A DNA stretch of 5,857 bases from Methylocapsa sp. (GTDB lineage: Bacteria > Pseudomonadota > Alphaproteobacteria > Rhizobiales > Beijerinckiaceae), in assembly GCA_003162995.1 (NCBI GenBank), contig PLUZ01000415.1, positions 4,978-10,834 of the forward strand, read 5' to 3'. Positions 1-3,908 of the stretch are shown piece by piece. Made by a program: the position numbers and the translations under genes. Under the pieces are notes generated by a model, which made no database searches, was not told the origin of the DNA, and was given only the letters and a program-made list of their open reading frames with translations. How positions within the stretch are numbered: position 1 is the stretch's first letter; each line of letters opens with the position of its first letter.

Positions 1-405
1 TAAGGTCAGCTCGCGCGGTTCGCAGGGCTTGCCGAGATAATCATCGGCGCCGATCTCCAAGCCGCGCACCCGGTCTTCCGCTTCGCTGCGGGCGGTCAGC
101 ATCAAAATGGGGACGCGTGCGAGTTCCGGCCCGCCTGCCCGCAGCCGCGCCGCGAAAGTGAAACCATCCTCGCCCGGCATCATGACATCGAGGACGATCA
201 GATCGAACGACAGACTCTTGAGGTGGGCCAAGGCTTCCTCGGCATCGGCGGCGGCCGTAACGCGATACCCCTCTTCGCTCAGCATGCGAGACAGAAGTGC
301 GCGGATGCGCCGGTCGTCGTCGACAATAAGTAGATGCGCGGCATCGTCGGCTGGCGCCCCCGCCCCCGGGGATCCATGCGGCGAGTCTTGTGAGAGCTGG
401 CTCAC
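1..405 (-). CDS. petR: Two-component response regulator, PetR-type (OmpR family), receiver domain; 3' part outside window
   Basis: This is the N-terminal 135 codons of a cytoplasmic response regulator; the gene runs off the left edge. A Pro/Gly/Ala-rich N-terminus (residues 1-23) leads into a complete receiver domain. Visible residues are the acidic cluster D29-D30-D31, the predicted phosphoacceptor D73 in LIVLDVMMPG, the switch T104 and the conserved K126 in DDYLGKPC. The residue after K-P is Cys, where Phe is usual. The DNA-binding winged helix expected in the OmpR family would lie beyond position 1 and is not seen. The start is GTG at 405, whose last bases form the stop of petP (GTGA overlap), with AAGGA about 8 bases upstream inside petP. 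This suggests translational coupling. The PetR name rests on the MarR/response-regulator overlap and on the DDDRRIR and MMPGEDG sequences. In Rhodobacter capsulatus PetR is required for cytochrome bc1 production and growth. The CenR/OtpR regulators of other alphaproteobacteria look related, but I cannot verify orthology here. Confidence 0.88.
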   Translation of the reverse strand, partial: MSQLSQDSPHGSPGAGAPADDAAHLLIVDDDRRIRALLSRMLSEEGYRVTAAADAEEALAHLKSLSFDLIVLDVMMPGEDGFTFAARLRAGGPELARVPILMLTARSEAEDRVRGLEIGADDYLGKPCEPRELTL

Positions 406-965
406 CGTTGCGGTCCTTGGCCGCCCGCGGCCGGGTCAACGCCGGTCATCGCGGCGACCTTGTCCCGCCCGCTTTCATCGACCATGGCGAGAAGAAATGC
501 GATCGCTTGAGATTGGGCGCCTTCCGGCAGCCCGGCGAAGACAGAAGCAAACCGTTTCGACTGCAAGACCGCAACGTCGAGCGCGAGCGCTTTTCCGCGC
601 GGCGTTGGAAACAATTGGCGGTGGCGGCGGTCCCGCGTGCCCCGGCGTGCCTCGACATAGTCCTGATCGAGCAATTCCTTGAGGACGCGATTGAGGCTCT
701 GCTTGGTGATTTTCAAAATCTCCAGCAATTCGGCGATTGTTAGCCCCGGACGCCTCGAGACGAAATGCAAGACCCGGTGGTGCGCCCTGCCAAAGCCAAG
801 CGCGGCGAGCAAATGATCGGCATCGCCGACAAAATCGCGATAAGCGAAAAACATGAGTTCGATCAGATCGTACATCGGCGCGCCGCCCGCTTCGGCCACA
901 CCCGCGCCAAAGGGCCTTTGCGGGAGATTTCGAGAACCGTCCTGGCTTCGAGCTAACAGATCCAC
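402..965 (-). CDS. petP: MarR-family transcriptional regulator, PetP-type
   Basis: This is a 187-residue MarR-type DNA-binding protein, expected to be a cytoplasmic dimer. After a variable N-terminus, residues 31-56 form the dimerisation helix region (LIELMFFAYRDF). Residues 57-86 (GFGRAHHRVLHFV, then PGLTIAELLEIL) begin the winged helix-turn-helix. Residues 88-106 (TKQSLNRVLKELLDQDYVE) are the likely recognition helix, and RGTRDRRHRQLFPTPRG forms the basic wing. The last codon overlaps the GTG start of the response regulator, so the two are one operon; this pairing is what PetP/PetR-type genes show. The chosen start is GTG at 965, preceded by a weak AAAGGCGG. An ATG at 875 (residue 31) is a real alternative because the conserved part begins there, but it has no clear ribosome binding site. 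A 21-bp inverted repeat 13 bases upstream of the GTG is a good candidate for its own operator. The family assignment is firm, the PetP name is likely, and any ligand is unknown. Confidence 0.88.
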   Translation of the reverse strand: MDLLARSQDGSRNLPQRPFGAGVAEAGGAPMYDLIELMFFAYRDFVGDADHLLAALGFGRAHHRVLHFVSRRPGLTIAELLEILKITKQSLNRVLKELLDQDYVEARRGTRDRRHRQLFPTPRGKALALDVAVLQSKRFASVFAGLPEGAQSQAIAFLLAMVDESGRDKVAAMTGVDPAAGGQGPQR

Positions 966-977
966 GCGCGCCGCCTT

Positions 978-998
978 TATGTCAGCATTATTGACATA
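978..998. promoter_or_regulatory. Inverted-repeat operator candidate in the petP-ilvE divergent region
   Basis: TATGTCA at 978-984 and TGACATA at 992-998 are perfect 7-bp inverted arms around a 7-base AT-rich centre. A 21-bp interrupted palindrome fits a MarR-type dimer site, and the nearest regulator gene, petP, starts 13 bases away. The right arm overlaps the -35 hexamer proposed for the ilvE direction and reaches the -10 region proposed for petP. Binding here could therefore block both directions. The repeat is seen directly; the binding protein is inferred. Confidence 0.5.
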
Positions 999-1019
999 TT
1001 TCAGGAAGAAACTTATACG
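991..1019 (+). promoter_or_regulatory. Putative sigma-70 promoter toward ilvE
   Basis: A perfect TTGACA (991-996) is followed after 17 bases by TATACG (1014-1019), which matches the -10 consensus at four of six positions. Transcription would start near 1026 and give a leader of about 180 bases before ilvE, containing the ACCTAAGC repeats. A second AT-rich element, TATATT at 1083-1088, could be a -10 of a closer promoter but lacks a good -35. Confidence 0.45.
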
Positions 1020-1023
1020 TCAA
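995..1023 (-). promoter_or_regulatory. Putative sigma-70 promoter toward petP-petR, overlapping the ilvE promoter
   Basis: On the minus strand TTGACG (1023-1018) is followed 17 bases later by AATATG (1000-995), a weak -10. The start would lie near 988, leaving a leader of about 22 bases before the GTG of petP, which supports that start codon. The hexamers interlock with those of the plus-strand promoter, so the two probably cannot be occupied at once. Confidence 0.3.
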
Positions 1024-1126
1024 GTGTGCACCCGCAGGCGACTTTTTCAAACAGGTCCTTAGTTTTATTCCCCCCGCTACGCTATATTAGGTTCACTAGG
1101 ATGGGCGCATTCGGGGCGCAAGCCAA

Positions 1127-1197
1127 ACCTAAGCCCAGGACCTAAGCGACAAGACCTAAGCGCCGAGACTTAAAGCGAACAAGACCTAAGCGGAGGA
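1127..1197 (+). repeat. Five imperfect tandem repeats (ACCTAAGC core) in the ilvE leader
   Basis: The core ACCTAAGC begins at 1127, 1140, 1154 and 1184, with a diverged copy (ACTTAAAGC) at 1168. Spacings are 13, 14, 14 and 16 bases. Copies 2, 3 and 5 share the longer form GACCTAAGCG. The last copy runs directly into the ilvE ribosome binding site, GGAGGAG at 1192-1198. Each unit carries TAA, and because the period is not a multiple of three, the stops fall in all three frames. Confidence 0.75.
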
Positions 1198-1204
1198 GTG
1201 ACCG

Positions 1205-2092
1205 ATGTCCGTTTTGCCCTTCGACCAGCGCGACGGCTTCATCTGGATGAACGGCAACCTTGTCGCCTGGAAGGACGCCAAGCTGCATGTTCTCTCGCAT
1301 GGTCTTCATTATGCCTCCTGCGTCTTCGAAGGGGAGCGCGCTTATGATGGCCGTATTTTCAAATCGAGCGAGCATTCGGAGCGGTTCAGAACTTCGGCGG
1401 AACTGCTCGATTTCGAGATTCCCTATTCCGTGACGGAATTGGATAGAGCGAAGCAGCTCGTCGTCGACAAAAACAATCTGCAAAATTGCTATGTCCGCCC
1501 GGTCGCCTGGCGCGGCAGCGAAATGATGGCGGTCGCGGCGCAGAATTCGACGATCAACGTCGCCATCGCCGTCTGGGACTGGCCGAGCATGTTCGACGTC
1601 GAGCAGAAAATGCAAGGTATCAAGCTCGATATCGCTGAGTACCGGAGGCCCGATCCGATGACCGCGCCGGCCCGCGCCAAGGCAGCAGGGCTCTATATGA
1701 TCTGCACGATTTCCAAGCATCGCGCCGAGCGGCGCGGCTATGCCGATGCGATGATGCTCGATTGGCAGGGGCGGGTCGCCGAATGCACCGGCGCCAATAT
1801 TTTCTTTACCGTAAACGGCGCGATCCACACACCTATCGCCGATTGCTTCCTCGATGGAATCACCAGGCGGACCGTGATCGACCTCGCGAAACGGCGCGGC
1901 ATCGACGTGATCGAACGCCGGATCATGCCGGAGGAGCTTACGGGGTTCGAGGAATGTTTCATCTGCGGCACTGGCGCCGAGGTCACCCCGGTTTCCGAGG
2001 CCGGGCCTTATAAATTCACACCCGGCACCATCTCCCGCGCGCTGATCGACGATTATACCGCCGAGGTGCGGCCAAAACAGCAGGCTGCGTGA
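1205..2092 (+). CDS. ilvE: Branched-chain amino acid aminotransferase (class IV, PLP-dependent)
   Basis: This 295-residue cytoplasmic enzyme is expected to transfer the amino group between glutamate and the 2-oxo acids of leucine, isoleucine and valine (EC 2.6.1.42), the last step of their synthesis and first of their breakdown. Its length is normal for a bacterial IlvE. The small N-terminal domain has the HGLHYASCVFEGERAY stretch (residues 32-47), matching the family's H-Y-G-x-x-x-F-E-G motif. The catalytic Schiff-base lysine is predicted to be K159 in PARAKAAGLY. E193 in VAECTGANIF, GITR at 218-221 and GTGAEVTPV at 255-263 match PLP ring and phosphate contacts. The ATG at 1205 has a strong GGAGGAG six bases upstream. 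The related D-amino-acid aminotransferases and aminodeoxychorismate lyases share this fold but are less likely given the overall match. It is divergent from petP and read from a repeat-bearing leader. No canonical U-tract terminator follows it. Confidence 0.95.
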   Translation: MSVLPFDQRDGFIWMNGNLVAWKDAKLHVLSHGLHYASCVFEGERAYDGRIFKSSEHSERFRTSAELLDFEIPYSVTELDRAKQLVVDKNNLQNCYVRPVAWRGSEMMAVAAQNSTINVAIAVWDWPSMFDVEQKMQGIKLDIAEYRRPDPMTAPARAKAAGLYMICTISKHRAERRGYADAMMLDWQGRVAECTGANIFFTVNGAIHTPIADCFLDGITRRTVIDLAKRRGIDVIERRIMPEELTGFEECFICGTGAEVTPVSEAGPYKFTPGTISRALIDDYTAEVRPKQQAA

Positions 2093-2098
2093 ACCGGG

Positions 2099-2138
2099 GC
2101 CGGTAAGCGCTTCCGGCACCCTCGCCAGACGGTCTGGC
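2099..2138 (+). terminator. Two GC-rich stem-loops just after ilvE, weak terminator candidates
   Basis: GCCGG (2099-2103) pairs with CCGGC (2113-2117) around a 9-base loop. GCCAGAC (2124-2130) and GTCTGGC (2132-2138) form a perfect palindrome about G2131, able to fold as a 6-bp stem with a CGG loop. Neither is followed by a run of T on the plus strand, so intrinsic termination is doubtful. The second could equally be a protein-binding palindrome. Confidence 0.3.
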
Positions 2139-2165
2139 ATCTAAGAAAATTGTTAGGTGCTAAAT

Positions 2166-2192
2166 GTCAACAGTTTAGACTAAACAGTTAAC
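2166..2192. repeat. 27-bp near-perfect palindrome, operator candidate
   Basis: The core GTTTAG-A-CTAAAC (2173-2185) is a perfect palindrome centred on A2179. Extending outward, 11 of 13 positions per arm are complementary between 2166 and 2192, with mismatches only at 2172/2186 and 2168/2190. A weaker match of the same kind, TTAG-GTG-CTAA, lies at 2153-2163, its centre 21 bp away or two DNA turns. The one-base centre suits a dimeric DNA-binding protein better than an RNA hairpin. No candidate protein is identified. Confidence 0.5.
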
Positions 2193-2200
2193 TCCCGCAC

Positions 2201-2247
2201 CCCCCATTTGGGGGATACAATGGCTGGTATCGCCGCAAAAACGCGGC
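2201..2247 (+). other. Two small stem-loops in the ilvE downstream gap
   Basis: CCCCC (2201-2205) can pair with GGGGG (2210-2214) across an ATTT loop, and GCCGC (2232-2236) with GCGGC (2243-2247) across six bases. With the palindromes upstream they make this about 310-base gap (2093-2402) unusually structured. A short ATG reading frame of 14 codons (2220-2264) overlaps the second stem and has GGGGGA five bases upstream of its ATG. There is not enough to call it a gene. No known riboswitch class was recognised. Confidence 0.25.
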
Positions 2248-2402
2248 AACGCCGGAGCTGTTAGGGCGGTGAACGCTTAATCCAGGATTCCCCTGTTGAG
2301 CGCGCGCCGAGTCTCGATTTGAAATGCGCTGCCGTTGCCACCTCTATCGCGCAGCCGGTCCTTCCCATGTATGGTGAGCGAAAAGCAGTGGGAGGTTTCA
2401 AC

Positions 2403-2594
2403 ATGGCGTACGGACTGTGCTTTCTTTCGGAAAGCGGAACTGGGAAGAGCATCGCAATCAACCCGCATCTCGTCCGTCTCCTTATGGAAATCGACAAGGA
2501 CAAGGTCGCGATCGTGTTCGACAAGGATCTGCAAATTACGGTCGACGGTACCGTGGCCTTGATCTCCGCGAATCTCCAAAAAGCCCTGTGGTAA
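2403..2594 (+). CDS. Small conserved-looking protein of unknown function, 63 residues
   Basis: I do not recognise this protein. The ATG at 2403 has a strong GGGAGG (2390-2395) seven bases upstream; longer readings from TTG at 2319 lack such a site. It has no signal peptide or membrane segment. Residues 17-57 (IAINPHLVRLLMEIDKDKVAIVF, then ITVDGTVALI) predict a compact alpha/beta fold. The pattern INP-LV....E....V..F....I.V....ALI faintly recalls FlbD/SwrD-type small proteins, but the similarity is too weak for a function. Codons mostly end in G or C, as in neighbouring genes, which supports real coding. It sits alone between a palindrome-rich gap and a structured leader, with stop TAA at 2592-2594. 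C6 is its only cysteine, and it ends in Trp. Confidence 0.6.
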   Translation: MAYGLCFLSESGTGKSIAINPHLVRLLMEIDKDKVAIVFDKDLQITVDGTVALISANLQKALW

Positions 2595-2683
2595 CCGCTG
2601 CGTGGCAGGCAACTCGAAAGCTGTGCGCCGCGCCGCCACGCCTGTGTGATCAGCGGGGAGAAAACTTGTGATCCCCCTTGCTG
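2595..2683 (+). other. Competing hairpins between the 63-residue gene and the membrane protein gene
   Basis: Immediately after the TAA, CCGCTG (2595-2600) pairs with CAGCGG (2651-2656), and CGTGGC-A-GGC (2601-2610) pairs with GCCGCCACG (2632-2640), a 9-bp stem with one bulged A. The CAGCGGGGA segment (2651-2659) can instead pair downstream: GGGGA with TCCCC (2672-2676) and CAGC with GCTG (2680-2683). The two folds exclude each other, as in attenuators. No T-run follows either hairpin. A direct repeat TAGCGTG occurs at 2686-2692 and 2700-2706, 14 bp apart. Confidence 0.35.
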
Positions 2684-2755
2684 GCTAGCGTGAATCTGAT
2701 AGCGTGGCCGGTTCCCCATGAAGGATTCGATTCGAATAAGGAGAGAATAAGGACT

Positions 2756-3322
2756 ATGGCAGAGCACTCTTCCGCGTCCGCGTGGCGCAAGCCGCTCTGG
2801 ATTGCTTTGCTTGTTTTGGCGAGTGCCGTCTTCAGCCTCGGCTTTGCTTGCGCCGTGCCGCTCGCGGCTTTCGCCGCTATTGCCGCGCTGACGCTCAGCC
2901 GCCGCGATGCTTTCGCCCTTGTTGGCGCGGTCTGGCTAGCCAATCAAATCGCCGGCTTTGCGATCCATCATTATCCGATGACGCCGGGCACCTTCGCCTG
3001 GGGCGCCGCGCTGGGCGCCGTGGCGTTTGCCGCGACCCTCGCCGCGCAATGGGTGAAAGACCATCTCCAGCAAGGGGGAGGGGCCATCGCGGCCGCCGCC
3101 TTTCTGACGGCCTTCGCGATTTACGAAGGGTCGCTCTTCGCGATCTCGCTGTTCTTCGGGAGCGGCATCTCGAACTTTACGCCGGCCATTGTGAGACGGA
3201 TTTTGGCGATCAATTTCGCAGCCTTCGCGGCGCTTTACCTGCTCCACCGTCTCGGCGTCTTCGCGGGGCTTGCCAAGGAGCCGCCGCAACACCGCCTGAC
3301 CGCACGCGAACGGCAGGCTTGA
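2756..3322 (+). CDS. Multi-pass membrane protein of unknown function, 188 residues
   Basis: I do not recognise the family. Hydrophobic stretches at about residues 13-30, 31-47, 52-71, 79-100, 109-134 and 146-164 predict five or six inner-membrane helices, with a short polar N-terminus and a charged C-terminal tail (171-188). Features that may be conserved are LSRRDAFALVGAVWLANQ (47-64), HHY (71-73) inside the membrane region, and E124 within the fifth segment. A His pair plus a buried acid could suit metal or small-molecule transport, but that is speculation. The ATG at 2756 was chosen because AAGGAG lies at 2738-2743, 12 bases upstream, which is somewhat far, and because the sequence turns clearly membrane-like just after it. 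An in-frame start at 2678 would overlap the hairpins and add a tail with no clear purpose. It is convergent with the 77-residue gene; no operon partner is evident. Confidence 0.8.
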   Translation: MAEHSSASAWRKPLWIALLVLASAVFSLGFACAVPLAAFAAIAALTLSRRDAFALVGAVWLANQIAGFAIHHYPMTPGTFAWGAALGAVAFAATLAAQWVKDHLQQGGGAIAAAAFLTAFAIYEGSLFAISLFFGSGISNFTPAIVRRILAINFAAFAALYLLHRLGVFAGLAKEPPQHRLTARERQA

Positions 3323-3329
3323 ATCGCTC

Positions 3330-3356
3330 CAATTTTAAGCAACCGGTTTGAAATTG
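3330..3356. terminator. Hairpin between convergent genes, possible bidirectional terminator
   Basis: CAATTTTAA (3330-3338) pairs with TTGAAATTG (3348-3356) over nine positions with one T-G wobble, around a 9-base loop. It lies in the 40-base gap between two convergent stop codons. The AT-rich stem and absence of a following T-run make it a weak intrinsic terminator at best. Confidence 0.35.
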
Positions 3357-3362
3357 CGTGGC

Positions 3363-3596
3363 TCAGCCGCCGCCGTGTTTTGCTTCATCTTCCGGCGCGG
3401 AGTCGGGGTGTTCTTGCCCGGCTCCGTGGCCACGCAATTTCCGCCATCCATTTAGGCAGAGCCTAAAGAGGCCATAGAAAAATGCCAGGACAAAAGCCAA
3501 AAGTATAAAATTGCGAAACAAAACATGTATGAGATGCGCAAGAACTCCTGCAAAATTTACGATATTTCCAATTATAATTCCTAGTATATCAGACAT
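3363..3596 (-). CDS. Small membrane protein of unknown function, 77 residues
   Basis: I do not recognise this protein. The ATG at 3596 has GGGAGG (3611-3606) nine bases upstream. Residues 4-27 and 29-49 are hydrophobic and could form a helical hairpin or two membrane segments. They are followed by a basic stop (WRKLRGH, 51-57) and a hydrophilic tail rich in Glu, Asp, His and Gly. By the positive-inside rule the tail is probably cytoplasmic. The N-terminal half is built from AT-rich codons and the upstream region is also AT-rich, unlike the surrounding genes, which may mean foreign origin or simple amino acid bias toward Ile, Phe and Asn. It lies downstream of the DUF255 gene on the same strand but has its own promoter-like sequence. 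The good ribosome binding site and the membrane-then-charged layout favour a real gene. Confidence 0.55.
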   Translation of the reverse strand: MSDILGIIIGNIVNFAGVLAHLIHVLFRNFILLAFVLAFFYGLFRLCLNGWRKLRGHGAGQEHPDSAPEDEAKHGGG

Positions 3597-3627
3597 AAAC
3601 CGAAACCTCCCAGCTCATTTGTTCTTA

Positions 3628-3654
3628 ATTGTAGCCCGCAGGCCTTCAATTATA
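3628..3654 (-). promoter_or_regulatory. Promoter-like region of the 77-residue membrane protein gene
   Basis: On the minus strand a perfect -10 hexamer TATAAT lies at 3654-3649, without a recognisable -35. A second, TACAAT, lies at 3633-3628. Both sit in near copies of one element, CTATAATTGAAG and CTACAATTAAGA, offset by 22 bases. Transcripts would start about 25-45 bases before the ATG. Confidence 0.35.
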
Positions 3655-3710
3655 GTCCACGCTCAGCGCGGTTTTTCCGAGCAGAGAAAGTCCCTTACCG
3701 GGATGGTCAG

Positions 3711-3908
3711 TCAAGCATTTCCGATCGTCTGCAGCAATGCCTCTACACTCCGCACCGGCAAGGAACAAGCGCCATCGGAGCAAACAAATGCCGCACCGTC
3801 GCCCGCAGCCTCGACCTGCGCTTTCGCCGGATGGCCCTCCGGGATTCCCTCCGGCCGGTCGATGTCCATCACGATGCGGCCGCTGAAGGGCACACCCAGC
3901 GCTGCTTT
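3711..3908 (-). pseudogene. Detached C-terminal 65 codons of the DUF255 gene, beyond an in-frame TAA
   Basis: This segment reads in the same frame as the DUF255 gene and begins directly after its TAA (3911-3909). It encodes a hydrophobic strand (GRIVMDI), then GHPAK, then AAFVCSDGACSLPV and a final helix ending at TGA. The pattern A-x-V-C-x-x-x-x-C-S-x-P-V near the end is how full-length members of this thioredoxin-domain family finish, so it belongs to the same gene. Reading through the TAA would give 687 residues, close to the usual family length. A GTG at 3893 could start a separate 60-residue peptide, but it has no ribosome binding site. Most likely this is a recent nonsense mutation or a sequencing error. 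Because the codon is TAA, selenocysteine (UGA) and pyrrolysine (UAG) insertion do not apply. Confidence 0.7.

Noticed and set aside
41..743. Open frames of 117-191 codons across the petP/petR region in other phases
   Set aside because: They overlap well-supported receiver and MarR coding, and show Arg/Ala/Ser-rich low-complexity translations typical of shadow frames.
1101..1145. 14-codon frame in the ilvE leader as a branched-chain leader peptide
   Set aside because: It contains no Leu, Ile or Val codons, so it cannot sense these amino acids by classical attenuation, and its SD-like AGG touches the ATG.
1142..2140. 332-codon open frame on the minus strand opposite ilvE
   Set aside because: It mirrors ilvE almost exactly, is rich in Arg, Asp, His and Gly as expected from the antisense of a GC-rich gene, and has no recognisable domain or start site.
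2319..2348. TTGAAA with weak TCTATC as a promoter for the 63-residue gene
   Set aside because: The -10 matches only three of six positions and nothing else supports it.
2261..2767. 168-codon minus-strand frame opposite the 63-residue gene
   Set aside because: No ribosome binding site, no domain, mixed composition; it spans the hairpins and opposes a frame with a strong start.
2756..3322. Membrane protein as a CbtA-like cobalt transporter
   Set aside because: Helix number is compatible, but I cannot see family-specific motifs, no CbtB partner is present, and no B12 riboswitch box was found upstream.
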